In this document: in pieces, positions 17,020 to 25,127 of the stretch
Layout of the letters: every line of letters starts with the position of its first letter
Position numbering within the stretch: position 1 is the stretch's first letter
DNA from: Pollutimonas thiosulfatoxidans
Lineage (GTDB): Bacteria; Pseudomonadota; Gammaproteobacteria; Burkholderiales; Burkholderiaceae_B
Direction: 5' to 3'
Length of the DNA: 64,000 nucleotides
Assembly: GCF_004022565.1 (NCBI RefSeq)
Contig: NZ_CP022987.1
Span: 1,116,001 to 1,180,000, forward strand
The notes under the pieces: model-generated
What the model saw: the letters and a program-made list of their open reading frames with translations, nothing else
Databases searched by the model: none
What the model was told of the DNA's origin: nothing
Made by a program: the position numbers and the translations under genes

Positions 17020-18069
17020 ATGGACGTCGCCAGTTACGACCTGCTCTCCACGGCTGTCCTGCTGCTGGATGAGTCCGGTCTCGTGCTGCGGGCCAACACG
17101 GCCGCAGAAGAGTTGTTCAGCATGTCGCGCCGCCGGCTTGTGGGGCAGGCGGCAGACAGGCTGTTCGATCCGGAGGCCGGATTGGCGGACCGGCTGCCTG
17201 AAGCGTTGGCGGGCCGGTTCGGCATACTGCGTCAGGACTGCATCATTGAGCACCCAGGTGGACGGCTGTCGGTAAGCCTGGTGATTGTTCCGCTGCAGGG
17301 CCTGCCCTGGGCGGGCTTGCTGGAAGTCAGGCAGATCGAACATCACGTCCTGCTGGACAAGCATCAGCAGTTAAGTAAAGAACTTGCGGCGCAACGCGAG
17401 TCGCTGCGCAATCTGGCGCATGAGATCAAGAACCCCCTGGGCGGCATACGTGGCGCGGCGCAATTGCTGCAGGCCGAACTGGGGTCTGAGTCGCTACAGG
17501 AATACACCCGCGTCATTGTTGCCGAGGTGGATCGCCTGGCGGGCTTGATCGACAGGCTGATCACGCCACAGGGCGGCAGCCTGGAACGGACTCGTCTGAA
17601 CATACACGAGGTATGCGAGCGAGTCCGCAAGCTGGTGGGCGCCGAGTTTCCCAGCGTAGCGATCGAGCGGGATTACGACGCGTCGGTGCCCGAGCTGGAC
17701 GCCGACTTCGACCGATTGTTTCAGGCCTTGTTGAACCTGACCCGCAACGCAGCGCAGGCGCTTACCGAGTCTGCCATGCAGGAAGTCCCACAGCTATGCC
17801 TGCGCACCCGGATTGGTCGCCAGCTGCTGGTGGCCACGCAGCAGATCAAGTTGGGCGTGGTGATTTCCGTGATCGATAACGGTCCGGGCGTACCCGGCGT
17901 CTTGCAGGACAAGCTGTTTCATCCGCTGGTCACGGGCCGGGCCAACGGCACGGGGCTGGGGCTGAGCCTGGCGCAGGAACTCGTGCAACAGCACGGCGGC
18001 GTGGTCGAGTTCGATACGCAAATGGGCCGCACGGAATTCCGCATGGTGCTGCCATTGGAGCAATTATGA
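17020..18069 (+). CDS. ntrB: Nitrogen regulation sensor kinase NtrB (GlnL)
   Basis: A 349-residue histidine kinase/phosphatase acting on NtrC. It has an N-terminal PAS domain (about 1-115), the H-box LAHEIKNPLGGIRGAAQLL with the phosphorylated histidine at ~134, and the GHKL ATPase domain with N-box LNLTRNAAQAL, G1 VIDNGPGVP and G2 GLGLSLAQELV. There is no membrane segment, as expected for cytoplasmic NtrB controlled by PII protein. It is in the order glnA-ntrB-ntrC and overlaps ntrC by ATGA. Confidence 0.95.
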   Translation: MDVASYDLLSTAVLLLDESGLVLRANTAAEELFSMSRRRLVGQAADRLFDPEAGLADRLPEALAGRFGILRQDCIIEHPGGRLSVSLVIVPLQGLPWAGLLEVRQIEHHVLLDKHQQLSKELAAQRESLRNLAHEIKNPLGGIRGAAQLLQAELGSESLQEYTRVIVAEVDRLAGLIDRLITPQGGSLERTRLNIHEVCERVRKLVGAEFPSVAIERDYDASVPELDADFDRLFQALLNLTRNAAQALTESAMQEVPQLCLRTRIGRQLLVATQQIKLGVVISVIDNGPGVPGVLQDKLFHPLVTGRANGTGLGLSLAQELVQQHGGVVEFDTQMGRTEFRMVLPLEQL

Positions 18070-19519
18070 AGCCGGTATGGATAGTCGATGACGACCAAAG
18101 CATACGATGGGTACTCGAGAAAGCACTGGACAGGGCCAATTTACCGGTGCGCAGCTTTTCGAACGCGGCCGATGTCATCGATGCCCTGAATTCGGAAACG
18201 CCCAGCGTGCTGATGACGGATGTGCGCATGCCCGGGCAAGATGGCCTGGCACTGTTGCACCAGGTCAAGCAGGCGCACCCCCACATGGCTGTCATCGTCA
18301 TGACGGCCTTTACCGACCTGAACAGCACCGTAGCCGCGTTTCAGAAAGGGGCTTTCGAGTACCTGCCCAAGCCCTTTGACGTGAATGATGCGGTAGCGCT
18401 GGTCGAGCGTGCGGCGGCCATGACCGCAAGCCATGATGCTGACCAGGATGCCGGCACGACAGCGACCGGCGCGACAAACCCGGGTCGCACAATGATCCAG
18501 TCTTCGTCGCCCGCCATGCAAGAGGTGTTTCGCGCCATCGGCAGGTTGGCGGCGTCCTCTGTCACGGTATTGATCACGGGCGAATCAGGCACTGGCAAAG
18601 AGCTGGTTGCCCGGGCCCTGCACGAACACAGTGAACGGGCCAAAGGTCCTTTTGTGGCCCTCAACGCGGCGGCCATACCGAAGGACCTGCTGGAGGCCGA
18701 GCTGTTTGGCCACGAGCGCGGTGCCTTTACCGGGGCAACGCAACAAAGGCGGGGCCGCTTCGAAGAAGCACGCGGCGGCACCCTGTTTCTTGATGAGATC
18801 GGCGACATGCCTTTCGACCTGCAAACCCGCCTGCTCCGGGTGCTGGCCGAAGGCAGCTTCTATCGTGTGGGTGGATCACAAGCCATTCAGGCCGATGCCC
18901 GCATCGTGGCCGCCACGCACCAGCCTTTGGAGCAGCGCGTGGCCGAGGGCCGATTCCGCGAAGATCTGTTCCATCGTTTAAACGTCATCCGCTTGCGACT
19001 ACCCCCTTGCGCGAGCGGCGCCAGGACATCGCCGGGCTGGTGGAACGTTTTATGCACGATAGCGCCGCCGCACTGGGGGTGCCGGTACGCCGCGTCTCGG
19101 CCGCAGCCCTGGAGGTGCTTTGCGCCTTCGATTACCCGGGTAATATCCGCCAGCTCGAAAACTTCTGCCAATGGCTGACGGTGATGTCACCCAGCCAGAC
19201 CATCGACATCAAGGACTTGCCGCCCGAGCTGCGCGCCGAGGATGATGTCGTCGATGACGGTGAGCCGCAACGCAGGTCTGCCACAGCGCCGGCCAACTGG
19301 ATGCAAGCCCTGGCCCACGAAACGCAAGGCAGGCTGTCGCGCAATGAGCCGGCCATCATGGCCACGCTGACGCGCGACTTTGAGCGGGTGTTGCTTGAGA
19401 CCGCGTTGAGCTACAGCCGCGGCCGACGTGTGGAAGCGGCACAGCGCCTGGGCATGGGGCGCAATACCCTGACGCGCAAATGCGCCGACCTGGGCATAGA
19501 CGGCGTTGATCGATCCTGA
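18066..19519 (+). pseudogene. ntrC: NtrC (GlnG) nitrogen response regulator, interrupted by a 1-base frameshift
   Basis: Reading both frames gives a full NtrC of about 484 residues: receiver domain with phospho-acceptor aspartate ~52 (LMTDVRMPGQDG), AAA+ domain with Walker A GESGTGKE and sigma-54 contact loop GAFTGA, and C-terminal Fis-type helix-turn-helix (VEAAQRLGMGRNTLTRKCADL). The frame breaks at the C-run 19002-19006. Upstream codons read NVIRLRLPP, then the second frame reads LRERRQDIAGLVERFM from the TTG at 19007. One extra C restores NtrC exactly. As written, translation stops at 19178 after 370 residues, losing the end of the AAA+ domain and all DNA binding. It is either a real mutation or a consensus error in a homopolymer; everything else looks under selection. 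Confidence 0.9.
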
Positions 19520-19577
19520 ATCCTTACGGGCATAAAGCTTGCTTCTAGGCGTTGTCTCATCAAGCAGAGGAAGCATC

Positions 19578-20165
19578 ATGACTACGCCCCGTTCCATCAA
19601 GCCCGCTCAGTGGGTTCATGTTGGCATACTTGCATTGGCCCTTGGCACCGGAAGCATGGCGGTCGCCCAGACGAGCACTGGTTCCGGCGAGCCAAACTTT
19701 TGGCAGGCGGGGCAGGGCGAAGGCTGGGGTGCAAGACTGGGCTATCACGACGACTACCGTCGACTGGGCCTGGTCTATGAGACCGCTCCGTTGTGGAGCC
19801 ATCAGTCCAGTGGTGAATGGGGTCGTGTCACGCTGACGGCCGAACTGGGCGTCGCTTATTGGGATGCGCAGCACGGGCATCCCGATTCCCTGTGGCAAGT
19901 GAGCGCTACACCGATGTTGCGCTGGTGGCCTAATGAATTTTTCTATACCGAAATCGGCGTGGGCGTCAACGCCTTTAGTCGCACCAGCTTTGCCGACAAA
20001 GGACTGGGTTCTGCATTCCAGTTCGGCAACCATATTGGCGTAGGCGCGCTAATCGCAGATGCCCACCGTATCGGCTTGCGGTACTCGCATTTTTCCAATG
20101 CCGGCATCAAAAAGCCCAACGATGGCCTGGATGTATTGCAGCTGACTTATACCTATCAGTTCTAG
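19578..20165 (+). CDS. pagL: Lipid A 3-O-deacylase PagL
   Basis: A 195-residue outer-membrane beta-barrel enzyme that removes the 3-O acyl chain of lipid A. A signal peptide (about residues 1-31, ending AVAQ) is followed by alternating strands and the family's C-terminal motif RYSHFSNAGIKKPNDGLD, in which the histidine and serine (~171 and 173) correspond to the catalytic pair known in PagL. The last residue is phenylalanine (TYTYQF), the usual outer-membrane barrel end. The ATG at 19578 has AGAGGA at 19565-19570. It stands alone after ntrC. Confidence 0.85.
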   Translation: MTTPRSIKPAQWVHVGILALALGTGSMAVAQTSTGSGEPNFWQAGQGEGWGARLGYHDDYRRLGLVYETAPLWSHQSSGEWGRVTLTAELGVAYWDAQHGHPDSLWQVSATPMLRWWPNEFFYTEIGVGVNAFSRTSFADKGLGSAFQFGNHIGVGALIADAHRIGLRYSHFSNAGIKKPNDGLDVLQLTYTYQF

Positions 20166-20174
20166 GCGAACCGC

Positions 20175-20981
20175 TTATGCGCCGACCGCTATCGCGGTCG
20201 GGTGGGCTTCGCCGCGCAAGTAAGCCTGGGCGCGCTGCGCCATCAAGGCTTCGCGTTTGATGAAGTCGGACACGAAAGTGGTGGCCGGCCGGGTATGCAA
20301 GCCGTAAGGCGTATCCCACTGTACGATCTCGCCTTTCTGCATCACGCCGATACGGTCTGCGATGGCGAAGGCTTCGGCCTGATTGTGCGTAACCAGTACG
20401 GCGGTGTGGCCGGTCTTTTTAAGAATGTCGCGTACCTCGAACGCCAGGCGCTCGCGCGTATCGACATCCAGGTTGGAAAAGGGCTCGTCCAGCAATAGCA
20501 ATTCCGGCTCGGGGGCGAGGGCGCGTGCCAGCGCGACCCGTTGCTGCTGCCCGCCCGACAATTCGTGGGGATAGCGGCGCTCTGAGCCTTCCAGCCCGGT
20601 TAGAGCAAGCAGCTCTTGTACGCGCCGGCTACGCCGGGGTTTGTCCCAGCGTCGCAGTCCAAAGGCGATGTTCTTCTCGACGTTCAGGTGCGGGAACAAC
20701 GCGTAGTCCTGGAACATCATTCCGACATGGCGGTGTTCGGGCCGCACTTGTTGCCCCACCGTGGACAGCACTGTGTCACCCAGGCAAATGGTGCCAGCGC
20801 GCAAGGGCTCGAAGCCCGCGATCGCTCGCAGTACCGTCGTTTTGCCGCATCCAGACGCGCCAAGCAGGCATCCTATGCTGCCTTGCTCCAGGCATAGCGA
20901 CAGTTGCTGGATGACCGGCACCACGCCGTCCGGCGTGTCATAAGCCAGGGAAATATTGTCGAGAGTCAGTTGATCGGACAT
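20175..20981 (-). CDS. fbpC: Ferric iron ABC transporter ATP-binding protein (FbpC-like)
   Basis: A 268-residue ABC ATPase with Walker A GASGCGKTT, signature LSGGQQQRVALARAL, Walker B LLLLDEPFSNLD and H-loop LVTHNQAEAF. A short C-terminal extension follows, as in FbpC/FutC-type proteins. The ATG at 20981 is preferred; the frame is open further upstream but that stretch lies inside the permease gene. It follows the permease gene by a single base and is the last gene of the three-gene operon. Confidence 0.9.
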   Translation of the reverse strand: MSDQLTLDNISLAYDTPDGVVPVIQQLSLCLEQGSIGCLLGASGCGKTTVLRAIAGFEPLRAGTICLGDTVLSTVGQQVRPEHRHVGMMFQDYALFPHLNVEKNIAFGLRRWDKPRRSRRVQELLALTGLEGSERRYPHELSGGQQQRVALARALAPEPELLLLDEPFSNLDVDTRERLAFEVRDILKKTGHTAVLVTHNQAEAFAIADRIGVMQKGEIVQWDTPYGLHTRPATTFVSDFIKREALMAQRAQAYLRGEAHPTAIAVGA

Positions 20982-20982
20982 A

Positions 20983-22635
20983 TCAATAGTTGGTCTTGAA
21001 TTGGGTACGAGCCAGGAGAATAACGGGCAGCAGGCCGGCCAGGACAATGGCCAGCGCAGCCACAGCGCCTTCCTCGTAAGTGCCGCGTGCGGCCTCGGCA
21101 TATAGCCAGGTGGCCAAGGTGTCGAAGTTGACTGGCCGCAGCATCAGCGTGGCGGGCAGCTCTTTCATCGTGTCGACGAAGACCAGCAAGGCGGCAGCCC
21201 CCAGTGCAGGCCTTAACAAGGGCAGGTGTATGCGCCGCAAGGTGCCGGAGTGGGTTTCTCCCAGGAGGCGGGAAGCCTGTTCTATGGACGGCGGAATGCG
21301 GGCCAGGCCAGCCTCGATGCCGCCTATGGAGATGGCAAGAAACCGGATCACGTAGGCACACACCAGCGCCGTTGTCGTTCCCATCAGCAGCAGGCCCGGG
21401 TCGGGATTGCCCAGCGCTTGCCAGACAGCAGACGCGAAGCGATCGACCAGCATGATGGGCATCAGCAGCCCTATGGCCAGCACCGTGCCCGGAATGGCGT
21501 AGCCCGAGGTGGCTATCCTGGCATACACGCGCGACAAGGTCATGGAAGCACCGTTGCGCACACTACGGGCGGTCCAGGCGACTAACAGGCCGCAGGCCAG
21601 GGTGACCACCGTGGCAATCAGTGCGACACGCACTGTGTTGTAGCCGCTCATGAGCAGACTGTCCGATACGCCGCCCACGGTATGGAAATGCTTGAAGGTT
21701 TCGTTCAGCAGATACAGGCCGGGCGCAACGAAGCCGATAATAATCGGGGCCCAGCCCAGACCCATCGCCACCAGGGCGTGGCGTCCCGTCAAGCGTTGGG
21801 CTCGCATGGAACGGACCCGCTGCGTGCTTGCGTAGCGTTGGCGACGTCGGCCATATCGTTCCAGCATGATCAGTGCGACAACCAGCGCCAGCATGGCCAG
21901 CGCAATTTGCGACGCCGCGGCCAAATCGTTACGCGTTATCCAGGTGGTGTAGACCGAAACCGTTAGCGTCTGCACACCGAGGAACTCGGACGCGCCTATG
22001 TCGTTCAGGGTTTCCAGCAAAGCCAGGCTGACCCCGACCGCAATGGCCGGACGCGCCAGCGGAAGCGCGACCCGGAAAAACACGCTACGCGGCGATTCGC
22101 CCAGCACGCGGGCAGCTTCCAGCAGACTGGCGGCCTGGGTGCCGAACATGACCCGGGTGCTGAGATAAACATAGGGGTATAAGACGAAGCCCAGCAAAAA
22201 TATGGCGCCGGGCAAGGAGCGCAGGTCGGGCAGCCGGAAGTCGCGAGGGCTATCGTAGCCAAGCAGGTCGCGGATAAGACCCTGCACCGGCCCGATGGGG
22301 TGCAGGATGTCCAGATAAGCGAAGGCGACGATATAGGTAGGCACGGCTAGCGGCAACAGTAAGGCCCACGACAAGGTATTACGTGTCGGGAAGTCGAACG
22401 CCGTGATCAGCCAGGCGGCACCCACCCCCAGACACGTCACCAAAACACCTACGCCTAACAACAGCAATGCCGTGTTGCGAAATGCCGTCGGAAGGACGTA
22501 GTCCAGCAGATGCGACCAATGGTCCAGCGAGCCTTGCATTGCAAGCCAAGAAAGCGTGATGACCGGAGCCATCACGCACAAGGCAATCAGAAATGCAGCA
22601 ACCCGCCAGCCAGGATTACTAGTTGTTGAATCCAA
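20983..22635 (-). CDS. fbpB: Ferric iron ABC transporter permease, fused two-domain (FbpB-like)
   Basis: A 550-residue inner-membrane permease with two copies of the binding-protein-dependent transport domain in one chain, as in FbpB/SfuB. Each half has about six helices and an EAA loop: EAARVLGESPRSVFFRVALPLARP in the first (read as EAARVLGES and FFRVALPLARP) and EQASRLLGETHSGTLRRIHLPLLRP in the second (read as EQASRLLGETHS and RRIHLPLLRP). The start is a TTG at 22635 that overlaps the end of the binding-protein gene by 17 bases, so translational coupling is likely. Confidence 0.9.
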   Translation of the reverse strand: MDSTTSNPGWRVAAFLIALCVMAPVITLSWLAMQGSLDHWSHLLDYVLPTAFRNTALLLLGVGVLVTCLGVGAAWLITAFDFPTRNTLSWALLLPLAVPTYIVAFAYLDILHPIGPVQGLIRDLLGYDSPRDFRLPDLRSLPGAIFLLGFVLYPYVYLSTRVMFGTQAASLLEAARVLGESPRSVFFRVALPLARPAIAVGVSLALLETLNDIGASEFLGVQTLTVSVYTTWITRNDLAAASQIALAMLALVVALIMLERYGRRRQRYASTQRVRSMRAQRLTGRHALVAMGLGWAPIIIGFVAPGLYLLNETFKHFHTVGGVSDSLLMSGYNTVRVALIATVVTLACGLLVAWTARSVRNGASMTLSRVYARIATSGYAIPGTVLAIGLLMPIMLVDRFASAVWQALGNPDPGLLLMGTTTALVCAYVIRFLAISIGGIEAGLARIPPSIEQASRLLGETHSGTLRRIHLPLLRPALGAAALLVFVDTMKELPATLMLRPVNFDTLATWLYAEAARGTYEEGAVAALAIVLAGLLPVILLARTQFKTNY

Positions 22636-23665
22636 CTTTATCGACCAGTTCGCTGGCCTGCTTGCGATGCCGGGCGATTTCCGTAAGCGGCAAGGGATCT
22701 ACCACCAGAGGACCGAAGCTTGCCACGACGGGATCCAACTGTATGCCTTCTTTGATCGGATACTCGTAGTTGGCGTTGGCATACATGGCTTGCGCCTTGT
22801 CCGACACCAGGTACTCGAGCAGTTTGACCGCATTGTCTTTGTTAGGCGCGTGCTTGGCCACTGCAGCGCCGGAGATGTTCACGTGCGTGCCGCGGCTTTT
22901 CTCGGCAGCGAAAGTAGGGCGTACGACCTTGATGGCGTCACCCCATTTGCGCGCGTCGGTGCCGGGCTCGGCGTTCTTCATGCGGCCCACATAATAGGCG
23001 TTGGCAATGCCAATATCGCAAATGCCGCCCAGAATGTCGCGCGCCACATCGCGGTCGCCGCCTGCTGCCTTACGGCCCAGATTGTTCTTGACGTTGCGCA
23101 GCCAGTCTTCGGTTGCCTCGACGCCGTTATGCGCGATCATGGCCGCGATCAGCGCGGTATTGTAGGGGTGCTGACCAGAGCGTATGCAAACCTTGCCTTT
23201 CCATTTGGGATCGGCAAAGGCTTCGTAGGTAATGGCGCTGACGTCCAGATCCTTGGCCACATAGGCCACGCGGTCGCGCAGCGACAAGGTGAACCATTGA
23301 TCGTCCTGGCCGCGCAAGTTGGCGGGAATGGTCTCTTTGAGTACTTTTGAGTCTACCGGTTGCGTGATGCCGGCTTCGACCAGGTCGAGCAGGTTGCCGA
23401 TATCGACCGTCATGAGGACGTCGGCGGGAGATTTATCGCCCTCGGCCTTGACGCGCTCGATAAGACCGTCCTTGACGAACACCGTGTTGACGTTAACACC
23501 GGTGTCTTTCGTGAATTCTTCCAGCAATGGCTGGATAAGCTTGGGCTCGCGCGTGGTGTACAGACTGACGTCCGCTGACCATGCAGCAGACGAAAGGGTA
23601 GAGACGGCAGCGAAGCCGACGAACAGCATTGAACGAAGCAAAGGCCGCAACTGTTGTGCGCGCAT
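22619..23665 (-). CDS. fbpA: Ferric iron ABC transporter substrate-binding protein (FbpA-like)
   Basis: A 348-residue periplasmic iron-binding protein. The signal peptide spans about residues 1-30 (LLRSMLFVGFAAVSTLSSAAWSA, ending SAAWSA), and the mature protein begins DVSLYTTREPKLIQPLLEEF. Conserved features are the GDRDVARDI segment and the IANAYYVGRM region with the tandem tyrosine pattern that binds Fe(III) in this family. The ATG at 23665 is chosen because it starts the signal peptide; the upstream open frame runs through the Fur box and is not coding. It is the first gene of the operon. Confidence 0.92.
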   Translation of the reverse strand: MRAQQLRPLLRSMLFVGFAAVSTLSSAAWSADVSLYTTREPKLIQPLLEEFTKDTGVNVNTVFVKDGLIERVKAEGDKSPADVLMTVDIGNLLDLVEAGITQPVDSKVLKETIPANLRGQDDQWFTLSLRDRVAYVAKDLDVSAITYEAFADPKWKGKVCIRSGQHPYNTALIAAMIAHNGVEATEDWLRNVKNNLGRKAAGGDRDVARDILGGICDIGIANAYYVGRMKNAEPGTDARKWGDAIKVVRPTFAAEKSRGTHVNISGAAVAKHAPNKDNAVKLLEYLVSDKAQAMYANANYEYPIKEGIQLDPVVASFGPLVVDPLPLTEIARHRKQASELVDKVGFNN

Positions 23666-23697
23666 CTGGTATCTCCAGGGAAGGGCTAAAATAGAGC

Positions 23698-23716
23698 CAG
23701 GCATGTAAAATGCCTG
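23698..23716. repeat. Perfect inverted repeat CAGGCAT-N5-ATGCCTG in the fbpA leader
   Basis: Seven-base arms with a GTAAA spacer lie between the Fur box and the fbpA start. It has no T-tract on the minus strand, so it is unlikely to be a terminator. It may be an operator for a second regulator or a hairpin in the mRNA leader. Confidence 0.6.
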
Positions 23717-23720
23717 AATG

Positions 23721-23737
23721 GAAATGATTATCATCTC
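23721..23737 (-). promoter_or_regulatory. Fur box upstream of the fbpABC operon
   Basis: On the minus strand GAGATGATAATCATTTC matches the core of the Fur consensus GATAATGATAATCATTATC closely, with a perfect ATGATAATCAT centre. It lies 56 bases upstream of the fbpA start, so iron-dependent repression of the operon is expected. Confidence 0.85.
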
Positions 23738-23841
23738 GATAACCGAAAGATAGCAGACTCCGGACAACTATTCAACACGAATCGACACTTCGACGGCTCG
23801 TTTAGAATCACTTAACGGCTTACGCTCAACTTTAGAGACTC

Positions 23842-24618
23842 ATGGCAGCTTTCAATACCGAACAAGTCCTTAGCGTTCATCACTGGAACGATTCCCTCTT
23901 TTCATTCAAGACCACGCGCGACCCGGCGCTGCGGTTCCATAATGGGCACTTCGTGATGCTGGGCCTGGAGGTCAACGGCAAGCCCTTGATGCGCGCCTAC
24001 AGCATCGCCAGCGCCAATTACGAGGAAAACCTGGAGTTTCTCAGCATCAAGGTGCAGGACGGTCCCCTGACTTCGCGCCTGCAGCATCTGCAGGAAGGCG
24101 ACACGGTGCTGATCAGCAAGAAGCCGGTGGGTACGCTGGTGGCCGATGACCTGAAGCCGGGCAAGCATCTTTACCTGTTCGCTACAGGCACCGGGTTGGC
24201 GCCATTCATGAGCATCATCAAAGACCCCGACGTCTACGAACGGTTCGAAAAAGTCGTCCTGGTGCACGGCGTGCGCTTCAAGAGCGAGCTGGCTTATGCC
24301 GACTTCATCCAGAACGAATTGCCCAACAATGAGTATTTCGGCGAGGTCGTGCGCGAGAAGCTCATTTACTATCCCACCGTCACGCGCGAACCGTTCAAGC
24401 ACCAGGGCCGCATCACCCATGTGGTCGAATCTGGACAATTGTTCAAGGATATCGGCCTGCCGCCGCTGGATCCTGCTGTCGACCGTGCCATGCTTTGCGG
24501 CAGCCCCCACATGTTGGCCGACACCAGCGCCATGCTGGAAAGCAGGGGCTTTGTCGTATCGGCGGGCGTAGGCCAGCCGGGCGACTACGTCATCGAGCGG
24601 GCCTTCGTCGACAAGTAA
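23842..24618 (+). CDS. fpr: Ferredoxin/flavodoxin-NADP(+) reductase
   Basis: A 258-residue FAD enzyme that passes electrons between NADPH and ferredoxin or flavodoxin. It has the FAD-binding RAYSIAS motif near residue 51, the NADP-binding domain with LFATGTGLAPFMSII, and the MLCGSPHML segment. It lacks a signal peptide. The gene is divergent from the iron uptake operon across 176 bases; its own promoter is not clear to me. A terminator follows at 24629. Confidence 0.94.
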   Translation: MAAFNTEQVLSVHHWNDSLFSFKTTRDPALRFHNGHFVMLGLEVNGKPLMRAYSIASANYEENLEFLSIKVQDGPLTSRLQHLQEGDTVLISKKPVGTLVADDLKPGKHLYLFATGTGLAPFMSIIKDPDVYERFEKVVLVHGVRFKSELAYADFIQNELPNNEYFGEVVREKLIYYPTVTREPFKHQGRITHVVESGQLFKDIGLPPLDPAVDRAMLCGSPHMLADTSAMLESRGFVVSAGVGQPGDYVIERAFVDK

Positions 24619-24628
24619 ATAGCCGACC

Positions 24629-24657
24629 GGGGCGCCGTCCATCGCGGCACCCCTTTT
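24629..24657 (+). terminator. Rho-independent terminator after fpr
   Basis: GGGGCGCCG, loop TCCATCG, CGGCACCCC (one C:A mismatch in a 9-base stem), then TTTTAATT. It begins 11 bases after the fpr stop. Confidence 0.8.
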
Positions 24658-24717
24658 AATTATGGCTATAGATGATTACACTCTGATAGTTGTTTTTATG
24701 ACTAAACAGAGAGCATC

Positions 24718-25104
24718 ATGTCCAAGCAAATCATTCATACCGACGCAGCACCCGCCGCAGTAGGCCCGTATTCGCAGGCTGTAGCGGCCGGCGCCGGCAA
24801 AACCGTTTATCTGTCTGGTCAGATTGGGCTGGAGCCAGCCACCGGAGAACTCGTGTCCGAGAACTTCGAAGGACAGGTCCGCCAGTCGTTCGCCAATATG
24901 CAGGCCGTTATTGAAGCCGCAGGCGGCACCTTGGAAAGTATCGTGAAGCTCACACTGTTCCTGACCGACCTTTCCAAGTTCGCCAGCGCAAACGCCATCA
25001 TGGCCGACATCATCCCCCAGCCCTTTCCGGCACGCTCGACCATCGGCGTTTCGAGCTTGCCCAAGGGTGCGCAGTTCGAGGTGGAAGCCATCATCGTAAT
25101 CTAG
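24718..25104 (+). CDS. ridA: RidA family reactive imine/enamine deaminase
   Basis: A 128-residue member of the RidA/YjgF/UK114 family, which hydrolyses reactive 2-aminoacrylate released by PLP enzymes. Motifs are AAVGPYSQAVAAG near the N-terminus, YLSGQIGL, and ARSTIGVSSLPKGAQFEVEAI with the conserved arginine that binds the substrate carboxylate. It begins 23 bases before recG and may be cotranscribed with it. Trimeric in known members. Confidence 0.95.
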   Translation: MSKQIIHTDAAPAAVGPYSQAVAAGAGKTVYLSGQIGLEPATGELVSENFEGQVRQSFANMQAVIEAAGGTLESIVKLTLFLTDLSKFASANAIMADIIPQPFPARSTIGVSSLPKGAQFEVEAIIVI

Positions 25105-25127
25105 CCGGGGCAGCACAGGTAAATTGC

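Noticed and set aside
15819..17021. 400-codon open frame antisense to glnA
   Set aside because: High GC gives long antisense frames. The plus strand has every glutamine synthetase motif, and the antisense protein resembles nothing.
19000..19010. Programmed ribosomal frameshift in ntrC
   Set aside because: The site (CTA CCC CCT TGC) is not a proper X-XXY-YYZ slippery heptamer in frame, no following pseudoknot is evident, and NtrC is not known to use frameshifting. A missing base is simpler.
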